The notes under the pieces are model-generated. The model ran no database searches, had not been told where the DNA came from, and saw only the letters and a list, made by a program, of their open reading frames with translations. Below, piece by piece: positions 40,344 through 49,000 of a DNA stretch of 64,000 nucleotides. Source of the stretch: a virus. The translations under genes and the position numbers were made by a program. The DNA lies in IMG/VR virus record IMGVR_UViG_3300020445_001256, positions 1-64,000 of that record; one strand, given 5' to 3'. Position 1 is the stretch's first letter. Each line of letters starts with the position of its first letter.

Positions 40344-40526
40344 ATGATCTATGTACTATACAATGATCAACATGAACAGCAAGGAGAGTTTTCCACAGTC
40401 GAAACATTAGAGACTTATATGGATAACATTCGTGAACATCGTGATGAACGTTGGCCTAAGACACCAAGGATGACTTGTTTTGATTATATTAAGTCAATTG
40501 GTTGGTCATTTGATATCAAAGTATAA
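40344..40526 (+). CDS. Small protein, unknown function
   Basis: 60 residues starting MIYVLYNDQHEQQGEFSTV. It shares one base with the oxygenase gene that follows. No family recognised. Confidence 0.55.
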   Translation: MIYVLYNDQHEQQGEFSTVETLETYMDNIREHRDERWPKTPRMTCFDYIKSIGWSFDIKV

Positions 40527-41122
40527 TGAATATCTTCCCTAGTATTATTCATCGTATCGATATTCCTGATTACGGTGATATAAAAGGCAGCCTTATAGGT
40601 CAATGTTTGAAGGAGCGTGCCTTGGATCCACAAGGAATAAAGAAATCAAATTGTGGCGGGTGGCATTCGAGGACTGATATACATCAAGACGATAATAATA
40701 TAATAAAAGATACTATATTTGACCATGTTGCATGGTATTTCTCTAGTAATAAGATTCTTAAGGAAGATACTAGACTAGAATTTACTGCTATGTGGACTAT
40801 GATTAATGGAAAGAATAGTTATAATGAGTACCATATGCATTCTGGATCTGATATAGCAGGTGTATTTTGGATTAAAGCACCTGAAGGTTCTGGAAATCTA
40901 TATTTTACTTCTCCACAGGCATATGCTTACTTTGCTGAAGAGAGACATTATAGTGAAGAGTATAAAGAAAAGAATAATTTTTATTCAGGTTATTGGTTTC
41001 CTCCTACTGAAGGACGTATTATAATGTTCCCATCAGCACTTTATCATTCAGTTAAACCAAATACACAAGATTTAGATCGTATATCAGTATCCTTTAATAT
41101 TACATTATCAACTGATACATAA
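40526..41122 (+). CDS. 2OG-Fe(II) oxygenase, HxH type (TIGR02466-like)
   Basis: 198 residues. H103-M-H105 in NEYHMHSGSDIAGVFWIKA, H174 in MFPSALYHSVKPNT and R185 in DRISVSFNITL. This is a textbook member of the putative oxygenase family common in marine T4-like phages. It lies directly before ferredoxin, which could be chance or may reflect shared expression. Substrate unknown. Confidence 0.86.
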   Translation: MNIFPSIIHRIDIPDYGDIKGSLIGQCLKERALDPQGIKKSNCGGWHSRTDIHQDDNNIIKDTIFDHVAWYFSSNKILKEDTRLEFTAMWTMINGKNSYNEYHMHSGSDIAGVFWIKAPEGSGNLYFTSPQAYAYFAEERHYSEEYKEKNNFYSGYWFPPTEGRIIMFPSALYHSVKPNTQDLDRISVSFNITLSTDT

Positions 41123-41145
41123 TATAGTATCTTGCAATACAACTT

Positions 41146-41442
41146 ATGGCAACCTTTAATGTTACGCTGATTGATAAGGAAGGTGAATCTACTACGTTCG
41201 AGTGTGCAGAAGACGAATATATACTAGACAAGGCAGATGATGCAGGTGTTGATGCTCCTTACTCATGTCGTGCTGGTGCATGTTCTACATGTGCAGGTAA
41301 GGTATTAGAGGGTACTGTTAATCAAGAGGAACAATCTTTCCTCGATGATGATCAAGTAGAAGAAGGATTTGTATTAACATGTGTTGCATATCCAACTTCT
41401 GATGTTATAATACGTTTAGGCGAGGAGGAAAACATTTACTAA
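41146..41442 (+). CDS. petF: Plant-type [2Fe-2S] ferredoxin
   Basis: 98 residues. C41, C46, C49 and C79 in CRAGACSTC...LTC bind the [2Fe-2S] cluster in the standard C-x4-C-x2-C-x29-C pattern of photosynthetic ferredoxins. Length and acidity are normal. Cyanobacterial ferredoxin accepts electrons from photosystem I and feeds NADP reductase, bilin reductases and other enzymes. In cyanophages it is thought to support phage-encoded bilin reductases and nucleotide metabolism during infection. TAATG overlap with the next gene. Confidence 0.94.
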   Translation: MATFNVTLIDKEGESTTFECAEDEYILDKADDAGVDAPYSCRAGACSTCAGKVLEGTVNQEEQSFLDDDQVEEGFVLTCVAYPTSDVIIRLGEEENIY

Positions 41443-41669
41443 TGGCAATCCACATGAGAGAACAGTTACTTAGAGCAGTTTTAGCACATGCTCAAGGTGA
41501 AATTGAAAAACATAAGGTAAACGTCAATGTTTACTTAGAAAATCCTGCTGGTATTGGAGAACATTCCGATATTACAGAGGCAATACAGACAGAATTAGAC
41601 AAAATTGCTCGTTATCATGACCAGATAGAGGTAATTAACAAGTATTTTAGGTCACCTTCGAGTAATTGA
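41442..41669 (+). CDS. Small helical protein, unknown function
   Basis: 75 residues starting [19 protein letters not shown]. Helical with a heptad-like pattern; it resembles short hypothetical proteins that recur in cyanophages. Sharing a base with the ferredoxin stop implies co-translation. Confidence 0.6.
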   Translation: MAIHMREQLLRAVLAHAQGEIEKHKVNVNVYLENPAGIGEHSDITEAIQTELDKIARYHDQIEVINKYFRSPSSN

Positions 41670-41713
41670 AGTTCCCATTCTGCAAATCCTACTGTCTGGT
41701 CATAGGAGGTAAA

Positions 41714-41794
41714 GTGAAACGCTGGTTCCCTCCTATCGATCTGGCAACTACTCAGGATAAAATTGACAATTTAACACGAAGAGGTTATTGGTAA
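41714..41794 (+). CDS. 26-residue peptide, unknown function
   Basis: GTG start at 41714 behind a strong TAGGAGGT site, reading KRWFPPIDLATTQDKIDNLT and ending RRGYW. Stop and next ATG overlap (TAATG). The strong ribosome binding site and coupling are the main support. Confidence 0.45.
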   Translation: MKRWFPPIDLATTQDKIDNLTRRGYW

Positions 41795-41940
41795 TGGATA
41801 AAGGTGAGATTATAAGTGAGTTACTTACACTTACTGCACTATTAGGTGGTACTATGCAGAGAAGAGAGGTATTCGATTCCACTGGTAGAACATCTAAGAA
41901 AATTATTATTGAGTATGATGTCGAACAAACAAAACGTTGA
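41794..41940 (+). CDS. Very small protein, unknown function
   Basis: 48 residues starting MDKGEIISELLTLTALLGG. It overlaps the next gene by 23 bases in another frame. No family recognised. Confidence 0.5.
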   Translation: MDKGEIISELLTLTALLGGTMQRREVFDSTGRTSKKIIIEYDVEQTKR

Positions 41941-42157
41941 TCCTTGGCAAGATAATCAAGAAGCACATGATGCAATTAACATGTGTCTTGAAGCAATCGC
42001 TGGTAGGTTAGTAGAGATAGAAAAAAGGATCCAAGAGATGCCTACACCAGATAAAACCTACTATAAACCATCAGATGAGGACAAAGATCTCGATTTATTC
42101 CAAAATTTCACTAAAATTTACGAAAAACTAGACAAAATTGAGAAAAAAGTGCTATAA
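41918..42157 (+). CDS. Small protein with coiled-coil character, unknown function
   Basis: 79 residues from ATG 41918 (MSNKQNVDPWQDNQEAHDA); 41915 is an adjacent alternative. Helical heptads from residue 20 to the end (CLEAIAGRLVEIEKRIQEM). Its stop lies inside the -10 of the next promoter. Confidence 0.55.
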   Translation: MSNKQNVDPWQDNQEAHDAINMCLEAIAGRLVEIEKRIQEMPTPDKTYYKPSDEDKDLDLFQNFTKIYEKLDKIEKKVL

Positions 42158-42158
42158 T
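42129..42158 (+). promoter_or_regulatory. Sigma70-type promoter
   Basis: TAGACA at 42129-42134, 18-base spacer, TATAAT at 42153-42158, overlapping the end of the preceding gene and 51 bases before the ATG at 42210. Confidence 0.6.
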
Positions 42159-42209
42159 AAGCATATATGTGGCGAGCGATCCACAAATTAACGTAATTTA
42201 AGGTATTTT

Positions 42210-42356
42210 ATGGCAAAATCCGTTGCTTGGGGCTCAGATAAGAACTATATTGAGCCTATACCCAAGAAAACCCGCCAAGGACGTTCTGCAAGAACAAAAC
42301 TTGCAGCGACTTCACGAAACCATGCACAAAAGAAGTATAGAGGACAAGGAAAATGA
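42210..42356 (+). CDS. Very small basic protein, unknown function
   Basis: 48 residues starting MAKSVAWGSDKNYIEPIPK and ending in a Lys/Arg-rich tail. Basic composition suggests nucleic-acid binding. ATGA overlap with the next gene. Confidence 0.58.
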   Translation: MAKSVAWGSDKNYIEPIPKKTRQGRSARTKLAATSRNHAQKKYRGQGK

Positions 42357-42556
42357 TTCATTTTGCAGCAGCATCACTAGATCTTAACGAGGCATGGAAC
42401 CTCTCTTGGGGAGAAGGTATCCAATTCATACTAGTACTTGCTTTTGTCTATTGGTTGAAGGTAAAAATTGATACACGAGCTGGTCTCGGAAAGAAGAAGC
42501 TAAGACAATTAAAAGGTGTTATAATAGAGGCAATTAAAGAAGCCAACAATGAGTGA
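42353..42556 (+). CDS. Small single-pass membrane protein, unknown function
   Basis: 67 residues. Residues 22-37 (GIQFILVLAFVYWLKV) form one membrane helix, followed by a basic loop and an amphipathic helix. It is not a high-light-inducible protein, as the chlorophyll-binding ExxNGRxAM motif is absent. GAGGACAAGGA precedes the ATG. Confidence 0.58.
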   Translation: MIHFAAASLDLNEAWNLSWGEGIQFILVLAFVYWLKVKIDTRAGLGKKKLRQLKGVIIEAIKEANNE

Positions 42557-42698
42557 AGAATTTAATCGAATTGCTAATGCACTTGAAAGAATTGCTAATT
42601 CTTTAGAACATTTGCATATTGAACAGATCGATCATGCTCACATAGATGACATCGGTGAGATACATGGTGATGTTATTACTCATCCTAAGCAATTTTGA
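42549..42698 (+). CDS. Very small protein, unknown function
   Basis: 49 residues starting MSEEFNRIANALERIANSL, an amphipathic helix, then a His-rich segment (HLHIEQIDHAHIDD). Overlaps neighbours by 4-8 bases. May bind metal through the histidines; not shown. Confidence 0.52.
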   Translation: MSEEFNRIANALERIANSLEHLHIEQIDHAHIDDIGEIHGDVITHPKQF

Positions 42699-43321
42699 GA
42701 CCAAATAAGACCGATTTTAACCTTTTTCCCACTCCAGTAACCCATTGGAGGGGATTATTAAAGACTATAGAGGTTCAACCTATAGTCGATTTTTGTAAGG
42801 ACTACCAATCAGGTCAACATAATATGTTAGAAGGGGACGCAGTATGCTCTAGTGGCAGTACACGTCCTCTTTCTCATACAGACAGTATTTTAAATGAGAT
42901 AGATAAAACCCTTGGTCTAGACCTTTCTGAGGCATTAGAGGACGTTTTAAACAGGTATGCGAAGCAATACGGCATACAACCAGTAACTTTGACTAATAGT
43001 TGGTTTAACCTCCAATCTGAAGGGAGTGTCTTAAGACAACATAATCACCCCTTTAGTGTAATATCTGCTGCATTATTTGTTAATGCACCTAAGAATTGTA
43101 GTAAATTATATTTTGAAAATCCAAATCCTCATATAGAGTTTAATTATAGGTTGGATGAGAAGGGAAGAGATGAAAGTTTATATGAATATTGGCATTTTGA
43201 ACCAGAATCAGGAGATTTAGTGATATTTCCATCATGGTTAAAGCATGGATCAATGTATGAAAAGAATAATAGTACTGATCGACTAGTCATAAGCGTGAAC
43301 GCAGTTAGGAAAACCGACTAA
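42695..43321 (+). CDS. 2OG-Fe(II) oxygenase, HxH type (TIGR02466-like)
   Basis: 208 residues with a TTG start that overlaps the previous stop (TTGA). H116-N-H118 in RQHNHPFSVISAALFVNAP, H184 in FPSWLKHGS and R196 in TDRLVISVNAV complete the catalytic set. The N-terminus FNLFPTPVTHW is the usual opening of this family. It is the last oxygenase before the gp25-gp6 operon. Confidence 0.85.
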   Translation: MRPNKTDFNLFPTPVTHWRGLLKTIEVQPIVDFCKDYQSGQHNMLEGDAVCSSGSTRPLSHTDSILNEIDKTLGLDLSEALEDVLNRYAKQYGIQPVTLTNSWFNLQSEGSVLRQHNHPFSVISAALFVNAPKNCSKLYFENPNPHIEFNYRLDEKGRDESLYEYWHFEPESGDLVIFPSWLKHGSMYEKNNSTDRLVISVNAVRKTD

Positions 43322-43326
43322 ATAGT
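43319..43326 (+). promoter_or_regulatory. Possible late promoter (TAAATAGT)
   Basis: ACTAAATAGT overlaps the oxygenase stop and is 31 bases before the SET-domain ATG, the same geometry as the other late boxes. The match is weaker than TATAAATA. It would serve the SET protein, gp25, gp6 and the giant gene. Confidence 0.35.
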
Positions 43327-43349
43327 AAGATAGTTATAATGTAGTTGTG

Positions 43350-43631
43350 ATGTATAAGGCACTGCCCGATGGATTATTCATCAATGAAAGTTCTATTGCT
43401 GGTCAAGGTATCTTTACCCGTGTAGCAATAGATGTTGGCACTGAACTTGGTATGTCTCATCTTATTATTGATAATGAGATTATTAGGACACCGTTAGGAG
43501 GGTTTATTAACCATTCTGACCATCCAAATTGTGAAAAATATCTGATAGATAATCGATATTATGTGCGAGTGATTAGACCAGTTGTTCCAATGGAAGAATT
43601 GTTTCTTAAGTACACATTTTATACTGTTTAA
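43350..43631 (+). CDS. SET-domain protein
   Basis: 93 residues. SSIAGQGIFTRVAIDVGTELG near the start, GGFINHSDHPNC at 50-61 and EELFLKY ending at Y88 match the SET core: the NHS motif, PNC and the ELxxxY catalytic tyrosine. SET proteins methylate lysine using S-adenosylmethionine. At under 100 residues it is close to the minimal fold and lacks pre- and post-SET regions. It overlaps gp25 as TAATG, so it is expressed with the baseplate genes. A GTG at 43347 is an alternative start. Confidence 0.75.
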   Translation: MYKALPDGLFINESSIAGQGIFTRVAIDVGTELGMSHLIIDNEIIRTPLGGFINHSDHPNCEKYLIDNRYYVRVIRPVVPMEELFLKYTFYTV

Positions 43632-44050
43632 TGGCATTAAAAGAAGTTTCTGGTAAGAAAGTAAACTTATCCCGTGCATTTAAAGATATTGCATTTGGGT
43701 TAAAACGTAATAGTATTACGAAGGATAGTGGTGTCGTTAAGAATGAGAATGCTATTAAACAAGCAATAAGGTGTTTAGTTCTTACACAAAAGGGAGAAAG
43801 ATTGTTTCAACCCGATATTGGGTGTGCAGTATTTGAACTCTTGTTTGAACCCTTAGATCTTATGACTGCTGATGCAGTTAGAGATGAGATAATAAATACT
43901 CTTAATCAGTATGAGCCTAGAATTAGTCTAATCGATGTTACTGTTAACGTATCAGAAGTCTATAGTAGATTTGATGTTACTGTAGAATATCGCATAGTTG
44001 GACAACCTATCGTTGAATCTGTCGATTTCGTATTAAAGAGACCTGAATAA
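43631..44050 (+). CDS. gp25: Baseplate wedge protein gp25
   Basis: 139 residues (T4 gp25 is 132). Contains the gpW/gp25 pattern: DIAFGLKRNSITKDSGVVKN, AIRCLVLTQKGERLFQPDIG and CAVFELLFEPLD. In T4, gp25 joins gp6 and gp53 in the wedge core and contacts the first sheath ring. One-base overlap with the SET gene and with gp6. Confidence 0.93.
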   Translation: MALKEVSGKKVNLSRAFKDIAFGLKRNSITKDSGVVKNENAIKQAIRCLVLTQKGERLFQPDIGCAVFELLFEPLDLMTADAVRDEIINTLNQYEPRISLIDVTVNVSEVYSRFDVTVEYRIVGQPIVESVDFVLKRPE

Positions 44051-46050
44051 TGCAACCGAATAATCTTACAGCATTAGATTTTACCGATGTTAAAGCATCT
44101 ATTAAGTCCTATTTGAGGACTCGTGAAGAGTTTACTGATTATGACTTCGATGGAGCAGCATTATCGTATCTAATCGATGTATTAGCGTATAATACCTATT
44201 ATACGTCATTTAATGCTAATATGTCATTAAATGAAGCGTTTTTACCTTCTGCTACAGTTAGAGACAATATTGTAAATATTGCAAAATTACTAAATTATGT
44301 TCCACGTTCTATTATTGCATCCCAAGCAACTATAAATTTAGACGTTCAAACAACGCAAACAAGTAATTCATATCCAAGTACTATTACCCTTGCTAAAGGA
44401 CCAGTAGTATCTGGTGGTAAGTATTTCTTCAATGTCGTTGCACCTACTACTGCATCTGTTGATTCTGTTACAGGAAAGGCGACTTTAAGTGATCTTGTAG
44501 TTAGACAAGGATCTATAGTTTCATTTTCTTATATTGTTAATACTTTCCAACAACAGACTTATGTAATCCCTTCTCCTAACTGCGATATTAGCACTTTAAG
44601 TATTAGGGTAAAAGCAAACGAATCTTCAACAACATCTGATTTATACAATAGAGTAGACACAGTAACTAATCTTACCGCTACTTCAAGGATATTCTTCCTC
44701 TCTGAGGGTGAAGATATGCGTTATGAGGTTAAATTTGGTGATGATAGTATAGGTCGTGCTTTAAAAGATGGAGAAGTTGTTACTCTTGAGTACCTAGTTA
44801 CGGATGGTGCTGAAGCAAATGACATCAATAGACTCTCATTTATTGGTCAAATTAGCGATTCTTTAGGAGGATCTTACACTGCATCCGATACTACGCTCAC
44901 AATTGTCAATAAATCTCAATTAGGAGCCGCAGCTGAGTCGGTTGAATCTATTAAATACAATGCTCCACGGTATTATTCTTCTCAATATAGAGCAGTTACC
45001 GCACAAGATTACGCTTTAATTACTAAAAAGGTATATGATAACGCAGATTCTGTAGTTGCATATGGTGGAGATTCATTGAATCCTCCAATTTACGGAAAAG
45101 TATACATTGCTATCAGAACTAAAACAGGATCATTACTCAATGATCAGACTAAAAAGACTATTGCTGCTTCACTTAGGAACTATGCAATGGCATCTATTGA
45201 CCCTGTAGTCATTGATCCAGAGAATATTTTCATATATCCTAAAGTTTTTGTTTCATATGATACAGGATGCGGATCTGATACATCAACAATTAAGACTAAT
45301 GTGTCAAATGCTATTACTGATTGGGCTAGTCAAACACAAATAAACAATTTTAATTCTACCTTTAGATCACAGGAGTTTGAAAAAGCGGTTACATTGGCAG
45401 ACAAATGTGTAACTGACGTTTCACTTCAGACAACTATTCTAAGGTACATTAATCCAATTACCAACTCAACCAACACATATACCATTTCTACTGGTTCAGC
45501 ACTCTATAACAGTGCTCCTAGTTCGACTGATGTTACATCTACAACTACAACAAAAGAACCAATCTTGTTATCTGGATCGTTTAGAACTTCTGACAGACCA
45601 GGTATTGATCAACAATTTGAAGATGATGGTTTTGGTAAGTTAAAAACCTTCTATAATACTGGAACTAGAAAGGTTTACACTAACACTAGTGCGGGTACAG
45701 TAAATTATGACACTGGAACAATTGCTTTTGGACCAGTTAATATAATTGGATCTGGATCTAACGTATCAACAACTGCAGTTACAATCACTGATTCCACTAC
45801 TGGTGTTGGTAGTGTTAGTGATGCATCGTTGCTTCCTACTGGATTACAGATTCCTGTTCAGTTTATTCCTGCGAACTCTAGTAGCATTCCTGCTTCTACA
45901 CCAGGAACTATTATTAATATCGTTTTACCAGAAATAACAGTCGCTGCAATTGGAACGACTCCACCTCCTACTATCCCACTAAATAGTTTGACACCAACAA
46001 TCTTTGATCAAACACCATCAACGGTTGCAGTCACATCCAGTTCATCATAA
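44050..46050 (+). CDS. gp6: Baseplate wedge protein gp6
   Basis: 666 residues (T4 gp6 is 660). The N-terminus (DVKASIKSYLRTREEFTDYDFDG is a known opening, here residues 13-35) and YNTYYTSFNANMSLNEAFLP are characteristic of gp6 and gpJ-like wedge proteins. Central GDDSIGRALKDGEVVTLEYL and APRYYSSQYRAVTAQDY match the J-like domain. gp6 forms the continuous ring that holds the baseplate together. The C-terminal tail is Ser/Thr/Pro rich. Confidence 0.92.
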   Translation: MQPNNLTALDFTDVKASIKSYLRTREEFTDYDFDGAALSYLIDVLAYNTYYTSFNANMSLNEAFLPSATVRDNIVNIAKLLNYVPRSIIASQATINLDVQTTQTSNSYPSTITLAKGPVVSGGKYFFNVVAPTTASVDSVTGKATLSDLVVRQGSIVSFSYIVNTFQQQTYVIPSPNCDISTLSIRVKANESSTTSDLYNRVDTVTNLTATSRIFFLSEGEDMRYEVKFGDDSIGRALKDGEVVTLEYLVTDGAEANDINRLSFIGQISDSLGGSYTASDTTLTIVNKSQLGAAAESVESIKYNAPRYYSSQYRAVTAQDYALITKKVYDNADSVVAYGGDSLNPPIYGKVYIAIRTKTGSLLNDQTKKTIAASLRNYAMASIDPVVIDPENIFIYPKVFVSYDTGCGSDTSTIKTNVSNAITDWASQTQINNFNSTFRSQEFEKAVTLADKCVTDVSLQTTILRYINPITNSTNTYTISTGSALYNSAPSSTDVTSTTTTKEPILLSGSFRTSDRPGIDQQFEDDGFGKLKTFYNTGTRKVYTNTSAGTVNYDTGTIAFGPVNIIGSGSNVSTTAVTITDSTTGVGSVSDASLLPTGLQIPVQFIPANSSSIPASTPGTIINIVLPEITVAAIGTTPPPTIPLNSLTPTIFDQTPSTVAVTSSSS

Positions 46051-46062
46051 TTAGAGCATTAG

Positions 46063-49000
46063 ATGACAAGTATCAATAAGGTTTCACAGGCAGTCAATAG
46101 ACAGACTCCCGAATTTGTAGAGCAGGATTATCCTCTCTTTAATAAGTTTCTTGAGTATTATTATCAATCTCAGGAAAAAACAGGTCTAGGACAGAATATT
46201 CTTAATAACTTCCTTGGTTATTTGGATATTGATAAACTAGACATTAGCATTCTGGATGGTGCAACGAAGGTAGTAGAATCAATAAGTGCGACAGACGATA
46301 TAATAATTGTAGAGAGTGTTGATCAATTTCTTGAGAACGATGGTTCTGTTCTCATAGGTGATGAAGTAATTTACTATGAAAAAGCACAAGCTGGACCCAA
46401 TATTGCTCTAAGTCCAGGTGTTTCTTATGATCAGGTTAAATTAAAGTGGATTAACCTTGCAAGTCCATTAATGAGTTTTGATGGGTCTAGACAATCTTTC
46501 CCATTAACATCTCAAGATAATCCTATTGCTCCACCTTCTGTGCAGCATTTGATTGTTAGTAATTACGGTAAGGTTTTAATTCCTGGTACAGACTATAGTG
46601 TCGAAGGAACAAATATAATATTCACTACTGCTCCTAGAACTAGAATACCTGCTGATGATGCGTCATCAACTTATATTACTTACTTAAACGGTTTTAATGA
46701 GAATACGATTGTTGCTTTAGACAATCTTTCTGGTAGTTTTGGTGAAAGTAAGAGACAATTTACTATTACTAGATCTGGTGCAAGATATGAACCTATTGCT
46801 GATGAATATGTTCTTGCAATTTATGATAATCGTCTATTAACTCCAAAAGTAGACTTTTTCATCGATGGTGATCAATTTATCTTCTTAACAGCACCATTAA
46901 ACGGTAGATTCCTTTCATTATTCTCTATTGAAGCACCTATTCCTTCTTTTGGTGCTGGTGCTGTAGGTTATGCACGTATTAGTGATACTGGAACTCTAAC
47001 TGGTATTTCTATTAGTAAAAATGGTACTGGATATAAGTCTGAGTATCCTCCAAAGATTTCTATTAATACTGAGAATGGTAGCGGTGCTTCTGCTTCTGCT
47101 TTAGTTAATGGTCTTAAGAGTATTGCACTATTAGAAGGTGGTCAGGGATATAGTAGCACTAATCCACCTGTAGTTCAAGTTCAAGCACCTACTGCTGTAG
47201 GAGCAACTGCAGCAACTGTTTCTGCGACTGTTACTAATGGTGCTGTCAGTGCTCTTACAATCACTAATTCTGGTTCTGGATATACATTCACACCTAGAAT
47301 CACTTTCAGGCAACCAGGAGGTGCTGTACTAGGCACTCCAACCGTTGTTAATGGACAGATTACTGCAGTAAGTATTACTAGTTCTGGTTTTGGATATACA
47401 ACTGTTCCAACAGTCTATATTGATGAACCAACTGGTACAAATCCAATTAAAGCAGCGTTCCAAGCAGTTTTAAGTAGTGATGGTGAAATTACATCCATTA
47501 ACATTTTAAATGCTGGTCAAGGGTATACATCTACTCCTAGAATGGCAGTTATTGACCCAGTAGGTGCTCAAGTTCTTGAAACTACTGTTGATAATCAAGG
47601 TAGAGTAACAAATATTGAACTTTTAAGTGGTGGTGTAGGTTATAGTGATGTTCCTTCTGTTTATATCGTAGATAACAGAACTGATGCTACTGGTGCATAT
47701 GCTGGTGGAACTGGTGCTATAGCAACTGCATCAATCTTCAATGGTCAGATTACAGATATTAATATTAGTGCTTTTGGTGGAGGATACAGTCAATCTGCTC
47801 CTCCCGTGGTTGTTATTCAAGCACCTCCTGCTGCTGAAGCATCTGCGGAGATTGGTTTAAATGAAGTTACTGGTTTTACAGTAAATCAAGCTGGTAGCGG
47901 ATATCAGAAGGCACAATTGACTGGATGTGCTCGTGCTGCGTCTTCTATTACTTCTTATACGGAAAGTGGTAACGCAATATTTACAAATAATACTATTGCA
48001 TCTGCACATGCGGTAGATGAACCAATTAAGTGCTTAGATGCGTTATTTGTTAAGAGATTACTTGACAAGTACACAGAACAGTATTTACCAGATGTTCCTA
48101 CATTAGATTACTCTAAAATTGATGTTAGAACAGCAATTAAGACAATTAAGGACTTTTATAGTTCTAAAGGAACATCATATAGTATTGGATATCTCTTTAA
48201 ACTACTTTATGGTGAGACAGTTAGTATATCTTATCCTAAAGATCAGATAATCAAACCATCTGCTGCAACATGGTCTATTGACACTATTTTGCGTGCTACT
48301 TTAGTTAGTGGTGATCCTACAGATATTCAAGACGGTCTTTTAACCCAAGAAGCGGATATTGCTGACCTTAATGTTAAAGAAGCAAGTGCTCTTGTAGAAA
48401 ATTATATTTCAATTAGAACATCACAAGTTACCATATATGAATTAGTTCTTTCCGAAGAAACTATTGCGGGAACCTTTATTGTTCCTTATAAGACAAAATT
48501 AGCAGAACCGCTTAATAAAACTGAATCTATTATTACTGTTGACTCTACAATTGGTTGGCCTGAAAGAAACGGTGAATTTATTATTGGTAGTTCAACTGAT
48601 ACTAGAGAAATTGTTCAATATAAGGAAAAATCATTAAACCAGTTCATTGAGTGTACTAGATCAGTAAATGGTGTAGTTGAGGACTGGGATTCTGCTACAG
48701 AGGTAAAATCTAACTTTAATGTTTACATTAATAAGGGAACTCCTCAAGAAGTGGTGATGAATATTGTTGGTATCGTTGATGCTCAACAAACAACTCTTAC
48801 TGATACTGGATCTTACTACTTACCTGGTGATAAATTAACAGTTTCTAAGTTAGGTGGAACAGGAACTACTCCTGAACTTACAACTTGGTTGTATAACGTT
48901 AAAAAATTAATCGAAGTTACTTCTGTAGCATTTGGTGGTATTAATAACCAATCCGCGACTATTACTTGTAAGAATGATCACGGTCTTTTGGTAGGAGATC

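Noticed and set aside
41687-41705. TACTGTCTGG as a half dyad promoter near 41690
   Set aside because: There is no partner half-site 15 bases upstream and no downstream TATAAT; the strong TAGGAGGT nearby explains the region.
42353-42556. Small membrane protein as a high-light-inducible protein or photosystem subunit
   Set aside because: It lacks the ExxNGRxAM chlorophyll-binding motif and does not match the small photosystem peptides I know.
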